Assembly (NCBI GenBank): GCA_002070215.1
Contig: MWCV01000022.1
Coordinates: forward strand, 1 to 40,059
Direction: 5' to 3'
DNA: 40,059 nucleotides
From: Chloroflexi bacterium ADurb.Bin180
GTDB taxonomy: Bacteria > Chloroflexota > Anaerolineae > UBA2200
A program made the translations under genes and the position numbers. Each line of letters starts with the position of its first letter. Position 1 is the first letter of the stretch. Below are positions 18,198-26,970 of the stretch, in pieces. The notes under the pieces were generated by a model. It made no database searches. It saw only the letters and a list, made by a program, of their open reading frames with translations, and was not told the origin of the DNA.

Positions 18198-19373
18198 TTA
18201 TTTGTCGAGCAGGGCCGCAACGCCGGGCAGGACCTTGCCTTCGAGGAACTCGAGGGAGGCGCCGCCGCCGGTCGAGATATGCGTGATCTTGTCGGCCACG
18301 CCTGCCTGCTCTACGGCTGCTGCCGAGTCGCCGCCGCCGATGACGCTGGTCGCCTTGCTTGCCGCGAGGGCCCTGGCCACAGCCACAGTACCGGCAGCAA
18401 AGGCGGGAAACTCGAACACGCCCATCGGGCCATTCCACACTACAGTCTTGGCCTTCTTGAGCACCTCGGCGATCCTGGCCACGCTCTTGGGACCAATGTC
18501 GAGGATGCGCCAGCCAACGGGGACCTTGTCCACAGGCACGGTCTTGTGATTCGCGTCGGCAGCGAAGGCATCGGCCACCACGACGTCGACCGGCAGCAGG
18601 AGCTTCTTGCCGCCTCGCTTCAGGAGGTCCTTGGCCAGCTCGACCTTGTCGTCCTCCACCAGCGAAGCGCCGACCTCCAGCCCCTGCGCCTTGAAGAAGG
18701 TATTGGCCATGCCGCCGCCGACGATCAACTGGTCAACCTTGGGCAGCAGGTTCTCGATCACTGCGATCTTGTCCGATACCTTGGCGCCGCCGAGGATGGC
18801 GACATAAGGCCTGCCAGGGTTGGCGGTGGCCTGACCGAGGAAGTTGAGCTCGCGCTCCATCAGGAAGCCAGCAACAGATGGCAGGTAGTGAGTGACGCCC
18901 TCGGTGGAAGCGTGAGCACGGTGAGCCGTGCCAAAGGCATCGTTGACATAAACCTCGGCCAGCGACGCGAGTTGCCTGGCAAACTCTGGATCGTTGGCCT
19001 CTTCCTGGGGATAGAAACGCAGGTTCTCCAGCAGGAGAACGTCGCCCGGCTTGAGGGCCTTGACGGCCTCCTGGACCTCCGGGCCGATGCAGTCCTTGAC
19101 CGTCGCCACAGGCGCGCCGAGCAGCTCAGAGAGGCGCTTGGCCACGGGCGCCAGGCGGAATTCTTCTGCCACCTTGCCTTTGGGTCGGCCCAGGTGCGAG
19201 CAAAGAATGACTTTGGCTCCCTGTTCGCGCAGGTACTGGATGGTGGGCAGAGCGGCTCGGATGCGAGTGTCGTCCGTGATCTGGCCGGTCTTGTCCTGGG
19301 GCACATTAAAGTCTACGCGTACCAGAACGCGCTTCTTGGCTACATCGATATCGCGCACTGTCTTCTTGAGCAT
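18198..19373 (-). CDS. pgk: Phosphoglycerate kinase
   Basis: Transfers phosphate from 1,3-bisphosphoglycerate to ADP. The 391-residue protein shows [28 protein letters not shown], the GGAKVSDKI loop, [11 protein letters not shown] and the GGGDSAAA nucleotide loop, all intact. AGGAGG lies six bases before the ATG at 19373. It is the third gene of the gck-pyk-pgk-apgM stretch, but the 136-base gap upstream contains a promoter, so it can also be transcribed separately from pyk. Confidence 0.98.
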   Translation of the reverse strand: MLKKTVRDIDVAKKRVLVRVDFNVPQDKTGQITDDTRIRAALPTIQYLREQGAKVILCSHLGRPKGKVAEEFRLAPVAKRLSELLGAPVATVKDCIGPEVQEAVKALKPGDVLLLENLRFYPQEEANDPEFARQLASLAEVYVNDAFGTAHRAHASTEGVTHYLPSVAGFLMERELNFLGQATANPGRPYVAILGGAKVSDKIAVIENLLPKVDQLIVGGGMANTFFKAQGLEVGASLVEDDKVELAKDLLKRGGKKLLLPVDVVVADAFAADANHKTVPVDKVPVGWRILDIGPKSVARIAEVLKKAKTVVWNGPMGVFEFPAFAAGTVAVARALAASKATSVIGGGDSAAAVEQAGVADKITHISTGGGASLEFLEGKVLPGVAALLDK

Positions 19374-19427
19374 GCTAATCCTCCTGTCGGCACATCAGAA
19401 TATGGAATGAACGGTCCGCAACTCGCT

Positions 19428-19456
19428 ATTCTACAAACGGAACGAGCGTACGACAA
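19428..19456 (-). promoter_or_regulatory. Internal promoter for pgk-apgM
   Basis: On the minus strand TTGTCG (19451-19456) and TAGAAT (19428-19433) are separated by 17 bases in the gap between pyk and pgk. The predicted start near 19421 leaves a leader of about 48 bases. Confidence 0.5.
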
Positions 19457-19509
19457 AACGCCAGGAGTGAGGCGTCGCTGGTGTCCGTTTTCGACCGGCG
19501 TTCGGCCTC

Positions 19510-21267
19510 CTACGTTCGGATGGAGCCTTCATAGACCAGGCCGCGTTGCGGGTCGAGGGTCAGGGTCTGGTTGTCTTTGATCGCCGACACAGCATCGCCT
19601 ACGCCGATGATCGCAGGAAGGCCAAGCTCAGCGCACAGTTGCGTTGCATGCGACCCTGTTCCGCCTGCTCCTACTACCAGACCGGCTGCTCTCTCGGCCA
19701 GAGGTATCATCTCAGGGGTAGTCTGGCGCACGACCAGAATGTCCGAGGAATGGATGTCAGCGGCGTCGGGCAGGAGGTCCCCCAAGACTCTGGCCCGGCC
19801 TTGAATCGGGTGAGTGCCGAATCCCGTGCCCTCGGCGAGAATGCGCTCCATCACGTGGACTCGAATGAGGTTGGTTGACATAGGAGCGCTGCCGGCGGCC
19901 CCGGCGGTCAGAACAACGAGCTCGCCGGGATGGACGATGCCGCTGGCTCTGGCTGCGGAGACAGCATCGGTCATCATCTCATCGGTATTGTCAGTGCGCT
20001 TGGCCAGAAGAGGAGACACTCCCCACATCAGGCAGAGCTGCCTTCTCACAGCCGGGCTCGGGGTAACGGCGATGATCGGCATCGGCGGCCGGTACTTGGA
20101 GACCATCCTGGCCGTCTGGCCAGAAGCTGTTGGCGTGATGATTGCGGCTGCGCCGAGATGCATCGCCGTCTCGCACGCGGCGTGACTGACTGCCTCGGCG
20201 ATATCGCGCGTGACCGGAGGGCGAGCGACCGGTGCGCTGATGGAGCTCAGGCCTTCCGCCTCAGTCCGCTGTGCGATCCTGACCATCGTCTGCAGGGACA
20301 GAAGCGGGTAGGCCCCGGCTGCGGTCTCGCCCGAGAGCATCAGGGCATCGGTGCCGTCCAGGATCGCGTTGGCCACGTCGCTCGCTTCGGCGCGTGTGGG
20401 GCGTGGATTCCTGATCATCGAGTCCAGCATCTGCGTTGCCGTGATGACCGGGACTCCGGCGCGGTTGCACTTGCTGATGATCATCTTTTGAACGAGGGGC
20501 ACGTCTTCAGGAGACGTCTCAATGCCCAGGTCCCCGCGAGCGACCATGATGCCGTCTGCCGCGGCGATGATGGCTTCGATGTTCTCGACGGCCTCTGGCT
20601 TTTCGATTTTGGCGACGACGCGCGGCAGCCGACTCGCGGTGCAGCGATGGCGAATGAGTTCCTTGAGTTCCAGGACCTCCCCGCCGCTGCGAACGAAGGA
20701 CAGCGCGATCCAGTCCGCCTGGTGTGCCAGGGCAAAGTCGACGTCCGCCCGGTCTTTGTTAGTGATAGCGGGGATGCTGCTGTGTGCTCGAGGCAGATTC
20801 AGGCCCTTATTGCTGGTGAGCCTGCCGCCCGTTACTACCCTGGTTCGAATGTCCCCGCCCTCGACGCTCAGCACGACCACTTCCAGGAGCCCGTCATCCA
20901 TCAGGATGCGGTCGCCTGGCTCGACGAGCTGCGGCAGGCTGGGGTACTGGACGGGCACTTCTCCCTGGTGTCCGCGGATCTGGCGTGTGGTGAGCACTAC
21001 TTCCTGACCCTGCGTCAGCGCCACGCCGTCACCCTCGATTTCGCCCACCCGGAGCTTGGGCCCCTGGAGGTCCATCAGGATGGCCACTGGCCGGCCGACG
21101 GCCGCACTGGCCGCGCTGATGCGCTCCACGTTCTCAGCGTGGACATCCAGCGTACCGTGCGAAAAGTTGAGGCGGGCAACGTTCATGCCGTTGGCGATCA
21201 GCTCCCGCAGCAGCTCTGGCGAACGGCTGGCGGGACCGATGGTGCAGACGATCTTGGTGCGCAGCAT
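19510..21267 (-). CDS. pyk: Pyruvate kinase with C-terminal PEP-utiliser-like domain
   Basis: Makes pyruvate and ATP from phosphoenolpyruvate and ADP. The 585-residue protein starts MLRTKIVCTIGPASR and has the KIEKPEAVENI active-site Lys, MVARGDLGIE, and ATQMLDSMIRNPRPTRAEASD. After the normal C domain it carries an extra domain of about 110 residues (from about 475) ending GGTGSHATQLCAELGLPAIIGVG, similar to the swivelling phosphohistidine domain of PEP-utilising enzymes and as found in long Bacillus/Geobacillus pyruvate kinases. The His of the usual TSHAA motif is kept. The ATG at 21267 has AGGAG six bases upstream. It follows the glycerate kinase by 37 bases, giving a direct path from 2-phosphoglycerate, through enolase coded elsewhere, to pyruvate. 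Confidence 0.96.
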   Translation of the reverse strand: MLRTKIVCTIGPASRSPELLRELIANGMNVARLNFSHGTLDVHAENVERISAASAAVGRPVAILMDLQGPKLRVGEIEGDGVALTQGQEVVLTTRQIRGHQGEVPVQYPSLPQLVEPGDRILMDDGLLEVVVLSVEGGDIRTRVVTGGRLTSNKGLNLPRAHSSIPAITNKDRADVDFALAHQADWIALSFVRSGGEVLELKELIRHRCTASRLPRVVAKIEKPEAVENIEAIIAAADGIMVARGDLGIETSPEDVPLVQKMIISKCNRAGVPVITATQMLDSMIRNPRPTRAEASDVANAILDGTDALMLSGETAAGAYPLLSLQTMVRIAQRTEAEGLSSISAPVARPPVTRDIAEAVSHAACETAMHLGAAAIITPTASGQTARMVSKYRPPMPIIAVTPSPAVRRQLCLMWGVSPLLAKRTDNTDEMMTDAVSAARASGIVHPGELVVLTAGAAGSAPMSTNLIRVHVMERILAEGTGFGTHPIQGRARVLGDLLPDAADIHSSDILVVRQTTPEMIPLAERAAGLVVGAGGTGSHATQLCAELGLPAIIGVGDAVSAIKDNQTLTLDPQRGLVYEGSIRT

Positions 21268-21304
21268 GCTCTTCTCCTGTGGTGCCTGCTTTTGCGCTAC
21301 GTGA

Positions 21305-22672
21305 CTACCAGGCAAAGAGCAGCACCAAGTCATTCACGTTGGTGTTGGTAGGGCCGGTCTTGATGAGATCACCGAGGGGCTGGAAGAAGTGATAGGCGTC
21401 GTTGTTGGCCAGGAACGCCCGGGGTTCCAGCTCTCTGGCTGCGGCTCGAGAAGCTGTGAGGCCGGTGGTCATTGCCCCGGCAGCATCGGTAGGGCCGTCG
21501 GAGCCGTCTGTCCCCAGCGACAGCAGGGCGACGTTGCTCAGGCCAGCCAGGGGCACCACGGCAGCCAGGGCTAACTCCTGATTCCGCCCGCCCAGCCCGG
21601 ATCCACGGACGGTCACCGTGGTTTCGCCGCCTGCGACCAGGCAGGCCGGGCGCGCCAGGGGCCGCCCCGAGTGGTCGATCTCGCGCAGAATGCCGGCCAA
21701 GACGCGAGCCACTTCTCTGGCCTCCCCCTCGACAAAGGTGGACAGGAGCAGAGCGTGCAAGCCCAGCTCCCGGGCCTTGGCGACGGCAGCTTCCGCGGCC
21801 TGCTCATTGCTGGCGATGATCCAGTTCTGGACTCGCTCAAAGGCGCGGTCACCGCGTTTGGGAGTCTCGGCGACCTTCCCCGCCGCACCGCGCTCGAGGT
21901 GCCTGACGATGGAGGGCGGCGCAGTGGCTATCAGGTCGTACTTGCGTAGAACAGAGAGGGCGTCGACATAGGTGGACTCGTCGGGACTGGTTGGCCCGGA
22001 GGCAATCACATCGAGCGGGCTGCCGATGACATCGGACAGGATCAGGGCGATGACCGTGGCCGGGCTGGCCAGGCGAGCGAGTTGCCCCCCCTTGAGCTGC
22101 TCGAGGTGTTTGCGCACGGCGTTCATCTCGTTGATCGTTGCCCCCGAGCGCAATAGCGAGCCAGTGAGGGCAGACATGTCGGCAAGCGTGATGCCTTCGA
22201 CGGGCAGCGTCATCAGAGCCGAGCCGCCACCGGAGATCAGGCACAGGATGAGATCGCGCTCCGTGGCTTGGTCGACCAGTCCGACGATTTGCCTGCTGCC
22301 CACCACACTGCGCTCGTCGGGAAGGGGATGGCCCGCTTCGTGGATGGCCACGGCGCTGGTGGAGGCCACGTAGCCGTCTTTGACGTTGACCCATCCGCCA
22401 GCGATGCGATTGCCCAGCACCTGCTCCACGGCCACAGCCATGGCTGCGCTCGCCTTACCGGCGCCTACCACGTACACCCGCTGGTATTCGCTCAAGGAGT
22501 AGGCGCGGCCGCAGACCCACAGGACGTCACCTTCCAGTCGCAGTGATCGCTGGACTGCAGCACGAGGGTCGGCGGCGGCAAGAGCCGCACGCGCGATCTC
22601 CTCGACCTGGCCGCGCGAGCCTGGTGGAAGGCCGTCGAAAGCCCTCAGGTCAAAGGCGTCACTGCGTTCCAT
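21305..22672 (-). CDS. Glycerate 2-kinase (MOFRL family)
   Basis: Phosphorylates D-glycerate to 2-phosphoglycerate. The 455-residue protein has the N-terminal domain with VYVVGAGKASAAMA and LCLISGGGSALM, the NAVRKHLEQLKGGQLA block, and the C-terminal MOFRL domain with GGETTVTVRGSGLGGRNQELAL and LGTDGSDGPTDAAGA. All are typical. The ATG at 22672 lies inside the end of the M50 gene (14-base overlap) and has only a G-rich upstream stretch, so translational coupling is likely. Placed directly before pyk, it would feed glycerate into lower glycolysis. Confidence 0.93.
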   Translation of the reverse strand: MERSDAFDLRAFDGLPPGSRGQVEEIARAALAAADPRAAVQRSLRLEGDVLWVCGRAYSLSEYQRVYVVGAGKASAAMAVAVEQVLGNRIAGGWVNVKDGYVASTSAVAIHEAGHPLPDERSVVGSRQIVGLVDQATERDLILCLISGGGSALMTLPVEGITLADMSALTGSLLRSGATINEMNAVRKHLEQLKGGQLARLASPATVIALILSDVIGSPLDVIASGPTSPDESTYVDALSVLRKYDLIATAPPSIVRHLERGAAGKVAETPKRGDRAFERVQNWIIASNEQAAEAAVAKARELGLHALLLSTFVEGEAREVARVLAGILREIDHSGRPLARPACLVAGGETTVTVRGSGLGGRNQELALAAVVPLAGLSNVALLSLGTDGSDGPTDAAGAMTTGLTASRAAARELEPRAFLANNDAYHFFQPLGDLIKTGPTNTNVNDLVLLFAW

Positions 22673-23837
22673 GATCACCCCCGGTGGTCTTGCGTTGCAG
22701 CAGCCGGTCTGTCTGCTGACGGCGCCTGGCTGCGATCTCCAGGGTGTGTATGGCCTTGAGTTGTTCCATGGTGATGGTTCCCAGGAACTGGCCATCCTTC
22801 AGCACCGCCAGGCAGTGTGAGCCCGACAGGAGCATGCGCTGATGGACCGTGGCCAGGTCATCCTCCGGCGCGAGCACGGGCAGGTCGGTCCGGGCGATCT
22901 CTCGCACTGGAATCGTGGCGTCGTAAGTCTCAAACGCGGAGGTGATGTCGTTCAAGCGCAGCAGCCCGACATAGGCGCCTTCGGCAACGACCGCATAGGG
23001 TGGCACCTGGCCACGTCTGAGTCGCTCCAGCGCCACCGAAAGAGGATCGTCGGCCTGGAGCGTTGGCGCGTCGGTCGTGAGCACTTCTCGTACTCGCCGG
23101 GGGCCCAATGTACCGGACAGCTCAATGAGCTGGCGCTCCTGACGCGAGGACAGGAACACCAGTGCGGCCATCAGCGCAGCAGCCAGGTTGGAGTAGAACA
23201 GAGCCACGCCGGCCATTGCCGTAGCGACGAGCTGGCCGGTGTAGGCTGTCCAGAGGGTGGCGTCGGCTCGCCCCAGGCGCGGCGAGAGGAGGCCCCGGAG
23301 GATCCGTCCGCCATCCAGGGGAAACGCGGGAAGGAGGTTGAACAGAGCCAGCAGTACACTGCCCGCCAGCAGATTCAGCAAGAGCCCGACCCACGAGGGC
23401 GTGCCCAGGAGGTAGAGAGCCTGACTCAGGGCCTGCAGCTTGCCCCGCGCAACCAGCAGCGAGACCAGAGCAGCAAAGGGTACTGCTGACACGAGGCTGG
23501 CGACAGGACCCGCAAGCGCCACGAGGAACTCTTGCCTCGGCTGAGACGAGGTCAGGTCCATCTTGGCTATTCCACCCAGAGGCGAGAGCTCGATTTCGGC
23601 GACGCTGATGCCAAGCCGTCGGGCAGCCCAGCTATGGGCCAGCTCGTGGATAACGACCAGGGCAAACACGGCCACGGTAACCGCAATGCCAAACAGCGCT
23701 CCGGCCCAGCCGTGTCCGATCGCTGGTCCCCAGTAGTATGCCGCTAGGAGGATGAGCAGAACAAAGCTCAGATGGAGGCGGATGCGAACGCCGGCTATTG
23801 TCCCTAGAGTAAATGCCAACCTGTACCTTTCGGCCAC
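22659..23837 (-). CDS. M50 site-2-type membrane protease with CBS domains
   Basis: Intramembrane zinc metalloprotease of up to 392 residues. About six membrane segments hold VIHELAHSW (HExxH zinc motif, near residue 64) and NLLPAFPLDGGR (third ligand Asp). The C-terminal part has two CBS domains (about 245-365), which in this family sense adenine nucleotides. The start is uncertain: GTG at 23837 lies within the 3' arm of a hairpin and lacks a clear Shine-Dalgarno, while TTG at 23819 has GAAAGG close upstream and would begin the protein at the conserved TLGTIAGVRIRLH region. It sits between rpiA and the glycerate kinase and overlaps the latter. The substrate is unknown; anti-sigma factors are typical for the family. 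Confidence 0.88.
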   Translation of the reverse strand: MAERYRLAFTLGTIAGVRIRLHLSFVLLILLAAYYWGPAIGHGWAGALFGIAVTVAVFALVVIHELAHSWAARRLGISVAEIELSPLGGIAKMDLTSSQPRQEFLVALAGPVASLVSAVPFAALVSLLVARGKLQALSQALYLLGTPSWVGLLLNLLAGSVLLALFNLLPAFPLDGGRILRGLLSPRLGRADATLWTAYTGQLVATAMAGVALFYSNLAAALMAALVFLSSRQERQLIELSGTLGPRRVREVLTTDAPTLQADDPLSVALERLRRGQVPPYAVVAEGAYVGLLRLNDITSAFETYDATIPVREIARTDLPVLAPEDDLATVHQRMLLSGSHCLAVLKDGQFLGTITMEQLKAIHTLEIAARRRQQTDRLLQRKTTGGDHGTQ

Positions 23838-23854
23838 CCCATTTCGGGGGTGGC
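23833..23854 (-). other. Stem-loop between rpiA and the M50 gene
   Basis: Eight-base arms, GCCACCCC (23833-23840) and GGGGTGGC (23847-23854), lie 12 bases after the rpiA stop. There is no T-run on the minus strand. The stem covers the GTG candidate start of the M50 gene, so it could limit initiation there or act as a weak terminator. Confidence 0.45.
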
Positions 23855-23866
23855 TGGCTGCCGTGC

Positions 23867-24541
23867 CTAGGCAAAGAGCTCGGTCACGCCAATGGGTGAG
23901 CCGACAAAGACCCTGTGAGCGAGGTTGATGAACAGGCCATTCTCCACCACTCCAGGAATGAGGTTGAGCTCACGTTCGAGGCCGGCCGGGTCATCGATGC
24001 GCTCGAAATGACAATCGACGACAAAGTTGTGCTCGTCGGTGAGGAATGGCTCGTCGTCTATCGTACGCAGCTCTGGTTCGCACGCCAGCTCGCGCAGAGC
24101 CCTCTCGTAGGTGGGCCAACCAAAAGGAACAACCTCTACCGCCAGCGGAGAACGGGTCCCCAGTACCTGCACCACCTTGGTCTGGTCGGCGACAATGATC
24201 TCCAGCCGCGTTGCTCGCGCCACGATCTTCTCATGGAGAAGCGCACCACCCTGGCCCTTGATCAGGGTTAACCCGGGACCGATCTCGTCAGCACCGTCCA
24301 CGGTCACGTCGAGCCAGGGGGACAGCCGCAGCGTGGTCAGCGGGATCTCCCACTGTCGAGCCAGACGCTCGGTGCTATTTGACGTAGGCACCCCCTGGAT
24401 GTCCTTCAGTTGGCCATCGCGCAGGCGTCGGCCAAGGGCCTCGACAAAGTAGCTCGCGGTCGTGCCTGTGCCGAGGCCAACCACCATGCCGTTGCTGATG
24501 AACGAAAGGGCGTGCTCTGCTGCCATCTGTTTCGGGTTCAC
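23867..24541 (-). CDS. rpiA: Ribose-5-phosphate isomerase A
   Basis: Interconverts ribose-5-phosphate and ribulose-5-phosphate, supplying PRPP synthesis and the pentose phosphate pathway. The 224-residue protein has VGLGTGTTA, the catalytic DGADEI, KGQGGALLHEK, and the C-terminal GVVENGLF, all characteristic. The GTG start at 24541 is chosen because AAGGAG lies six bases upstream; a long in-frame extension upstream is antisense-like sequence overlapping the esterase in another frame. It has its own promoter in the gap after the esterase. Confidence 0.96.
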   Translation of the reverse strand: MNPKQMAAEHALSFISNGMVVGLGTGTTASYFVEALGRRLRDGQLKDIQGVPTSNSTERLARQWEIPLTTLRLSPWLDVTVDGADEIGPGLTLIKGQGGALLHEKIVARATRLEIIVADQTKVVQVLGTRSPLAVEVVPFGWPTYERALRELACEPELRTIDDEPFLTDEHNFVVDCHFERIDDPAGLERELNLIPGVVENGLFINLAHRVFVGSPIGVTELFA

Positions 24542-24573
24542 TTCTCGCTCCTTCCGGTGGCGCGTCTGTGCGC

Positions 24574-24603
24574 ATTGTATCCCTGTGTCTACGGCCCGGT
24601 CAA
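24574..24603 (-). promoter_or_regulatory. Internal promoter for rpiA
   Basis: On the minus strand TTGACC (24598-24603) and TACAAT (24574-24579) are 18 bases apart. The -35 box contains the TGA stop codon of the esterase (24600-24602). The leader to the GTG start would be about 26 bases. Confidence 0.5.
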
Positions 24604-25370
24604 GCTCGCCTGGAGAAACAGCGGCGGTGAAACGCGAAATCGCTAGCCAGGTGAGCGCGAACCCAGGCAGCATCGTGCATTCCGGGATAGATCTCGTACT
24701 CGTGAGCAATGGCCAGTCGGTCCAGCGCCCGCGCGAAGGCATCGTTCTGCGGTCGGTCGACGGCCTCAGAGCCGGTGGAGAACCGCAGGCTGGTATTGGC
24801 CAGATGGGCACAGCATTCGGTCGGATTGTGCTCACGCCAGGTCGCCAGGTCTCGGCCCAGCAGGCGGGCGAGTCGGTAGTACTCGGGGTGCCACTGAACG
24901 ATGTCCAGTGGGCCCAGCAGCGAGGAGGCAGAGCCAAAGTGCTCTGCGTGTCTGGCCGCCAGGTGCATCGCCCCGAAACCGCCCATACTAAAGCCGCACA
25001 GTCCGCGCGATTCCCGGTCCGCTGCCACTGGATACTCACTCTCGACGAAGCGGACCAGCTCCAGCAGGTAGGATTCGTAGCGCGAGTGCTCAATGATGGG
25101 GCTGTCCAGCCACCATCCCTGGCGGCCGTCCGGGATGACCAGCAGCGCCTCGCCCAGGTCGACCAGGCACGACTGGGGCCGCACATCGCGCAGCACCGTC
25201 GCTGGCGAGTGCCCTGACCCATGTAGAAGGTAAAGCGTGGGGAGGCGGCACGTACTCGCCGATTCCGGCTGGTACAGAATGAACTCTACCTTGCGCCGCA
25301 GGCTCGAGCTCGGCCACACGCGCCGCGAGAAGCCCGGCGGGAGTCTGGTTGGCCACAGAGAAGGGCACAT
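24600..25370 (-). CDS. Putative esterase D-type alpha/beta hydrolase
   Basis: A 256-residue cytoplasmic-looking hydrolase of the esterase D / S-formylglutathione hydrolase-like group (PF00756 type). The oxyanion segment YLLHGSG (47-53), the GWWLDSP block, the nucleophile elbow GFSMGG with Ser128, and a C-terminal YPGMHDAAWV carrying the likely catalytic His are visible; an acidic residue in the segment before EIYPG would complete the triad. The substrate is not predictable. The ATG at 25370 lacks a clear ribosome binding site and follows the transporter stop by 21 bases, so it is probably read with the upstream genes. Confidence 0.85.
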   Translation of the reverse strand: MCPSLWPTRLPPGFSRRVWPSSSLRRKVEFILYQPESASTCRLPTLYLLHGSGHSPATVLRDVRPQSCLVDLGEALLVIPDGRQGWWLDSPIIEHSRYESYLLELVRFVESEYPVAADRESRGLCGFSMGGFGAMHLAARHAEHFGSASSLLGPLDIVQWHPEYYRLARLLGRDLATWREHNPTECCAHLANTSLRFSTGSEAVDRPQNDAFARALDRLAIAHEYEIYPGMHDAAWVRAHLASDFAFHRRCFSRRA

Positions 25371-25391
25371 CAGCGCCGCCTGGCCCGCCGA

Positions 25392-26297
25392 TCAGGTGCC
25401 TGCCTTGAGGCGGCCCAGCACCACGCCGACTACGATGGCCGCCGCGCCGACCGCCTGCCAGGGATGCATGGTTTCACCCAGCGTGATCCAGGCGACGCTC
25501 ACCGAGATCAGCGGCGTGAGGTAGGAGTAGACCGCGGTGCGGGCACTACCCACATGCTTGACACCAGTGCTCCAGACAGTGTAGCCAATGGAGATGGCCA
25601 GGACGGTGGAATAGAGCAGGCCGAGCCAGCTCCGAGAGGAGACGGCGTGCCAGTTCTGTGCGCGCAGGTCGGGGGCAGCGGCCAGGATGAGCAGTGGCGA
25701 GGTGAGAGCCATTACCCAGGCCGTGGCAACCAGCGACGAGTACTTGTGCACCATGCGCTTGAGCAGCAGCGTGTACACCGACCAGCAGAAGGCAGAAGCC
25801 AGCACCAGGAGCCCGCCGACCAGGGCACCGCGACCCATTACCAGACCGGCTGTCGACGCGGCGGTAAGAACAAACAGGCCGCCAAAGCTGAGGAGAACGC
25901 CGACCCAGTTCACCGCTGACAGACGCTCCTGTCCTGTTGCCGTGCCGAGGACCGCCACCCAGATGGGAGCTGTGGACAGAATCAGCGAGGTGTTTCCAGC
26001 GCGGCTCAACGCCAACCCGTTGATGAAGAGAACCTCGTAGATCAAGTTGCCAATCAGGCTGAGCATCAAGAAGTAGCCCCAGTCGGAACGCTCGATGCGC
26101 AGGTTCCGCTCTACGAGCCAGGCAAGCAGAAGGGTCAAGAGTGAGGCTCCGCCAAACCTCAGCGCGTTGTAGGTCATTGGCGTCAGTTCGGCCAAAGCGT
26201 ACTTCACCACGGAAAAGTTGGCCCCCCAGATGAACACGGTGGCCAGCAGTGCCAGGTCCATCAGGCCGAGCCTGGTAGAGCGGTTCCGATCGGTCAT
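25392..26297 (-). CDS. EamA/DMT-superfamily transporter
   Basis: A 301-residue inner-membrane protein with about ten hydrophobic segments arranged as two EamA repeats (TVFIWGANFSVVKYAL near 15-30; VLASAFCWSVYTLLLKRM near 160). These proteins usually export amino acids, sugars or metabolites; the substrate is unknown. GAGGGG precedes the ATG, and the start overlaps the stop of the LOG-like gene as ATGA, indicating translational coupling. The esterase gene follows by 21 bases. Confidence 0.92.
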   Translation of the reverse strand: MTDRNRSTRLGLMDLALLATVFIWGANFSVVKYALAELTPMTYNALRFGGASLLTLLLAWLVERNLRIERSDWGYFLMLSLIGNLIYEVLFINGLALSRAGNTSLILSTAPIWVAVLGTATGQERLSAVNWVGVLLSFGGLFVLTAASTAGLVMGRGALVGGLLVLASAFCWSVYTLLLKRMVHKYSSLVATAWVMALTSPLLILAAAPDLRAQNWHAVSSRSWLGLLYSTVLAISIGYTVWSTGVKHVGSARTAVYSYLTPLISVSVAWITLGETMHPWQAVGAAAIVVGVVLGRLKAGT

Positions 26298-26866
26298 CGT
26301 CTGTCCCCTCTCAATCCAGTGTCGATCAGGCGAACTGCGTCCTCTGGCGTGTCCGCAAGTTGGGGGATCGCCAGGTCCCCCGGGCGGGTGATGAAGGACT
26401 CGCGGGCGAGCGTGAGCAGACCTTGCCAGGGATGGCTGAGCAGCACAAAGGGGCGCTGCTCCAGGGAGTGCGTCTGCAGCAGACTCCAGACCAAGCTGAT
26501 CTCAGTGAGGGTGCCTACCCCGCCGTGCACGGCGAGGTAGGCAGCACCGGTCTCGATGAGCTTGTTGAGTCGGTCCTGGTACCTGCCAGTGCGGATCTCC
26601 TGGTCGATCCATCGGTTGGCCTGGAGCTCGGAGAACCAGTCCGTGGTGACACCGATAGTGCTTCCGCCGGCTTCCTTCGCGCCGCGGCTGACCGCTTCCA
26701 TCGTGCCACCATAGCCGCCGCTGCAGACGCGGTAGCCGGCGCGGGCCAACAGGCAACCGACACGTCTGGCCTCTTCGTACGGCAGGCTGCCTTCCGCTAC
26801 CAACGAACTGCCAAAAACGCAGACCACTAATGAGCTATCCGGGGAGACCTTCACCTGGCGGACCAT
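26294..26866 (-). CDS. LOG-family (lysine decarboxylase-like) Rossmann protein
   Basis: A 190-residue protein of the LOG / TIGR00725-like group, whose characterised members cleave nucleoside 5'-monophosphates to the free base and ribose-5-phosphate. VCVFGSS and CSGGYGGTMEAVSRGA (48-63) form the first nucleotide-binding loop. The signature loop usually read PGGxGTxxE is HGGVGTLTE here (114-122): the Pro is replaced by His while the Glu and the preceding Arg99 are kept. Activity is therefore plausible but untested. It is the first gene of the ten-kilobase minus-strand run and overlaps the transporter by four bases. Confidence 0.82.
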   Translation of the reverse strand: MVRQVKVSPDSSLVVCVFGSSLVAEGSLPYEEARRVGCLLARAGYRVCSGGYGGTMEAVSRGAKEAGGSTIGVTTDWFSELQANRWIDQEIRTGRYQDRLNKLIETGAAYLAVHGGVGTLTEISLVWSLLQTHSLEQRPFVLLSHPWQGLLTLARESFITRPGDLAIPQLADTPEDAVRLIDTGLRGDRR

Positions 26867-26946
26867 CCTGTCTCGATCCTCTCGCCGCCGGGACCGTCGG
26901 AGTGCATACCGGCGGAGGCGGTCGTTGACCGGCCTGATATGGGGCG

Positions 26947-26952
26947 ATTATA
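26947..26952 (-). promoter_or_regulatory. -10 element upstream of the LOG-like gene
   Basis: A perfect TATAAT on the minus strand, about 80 bases before the ATG at 26866. No good -35 lies at the correct distance (GGTTTC or TTTCCC region), so it would be a weak or activated promoter for the long minus-strand run. Confidence 0.35.
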
Positions 26953-26970
26953 CCACAGGCGCTCGAAGGG

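Noticed and set aside
18279-19580. A 433-codon plus-strand frame opposite pgk
   Set aside because: Antisense to an intact pgk with every family motif; composition is Arg/Gly/His-rich without any known fold.
19930-21351. A 473-codon plus-strand frame opposite pyk
   Set aside because: Antisense to pyruvate kinase, no ribosome binding site or recognisable motif.
24542-25222. N-terminal extension of the rpiA frame
   Set aside because: It overlaps the esterase on the same strand in another frame and does not resemble RpiA; the GTG at 24541 has an ideal ribosome binding site.
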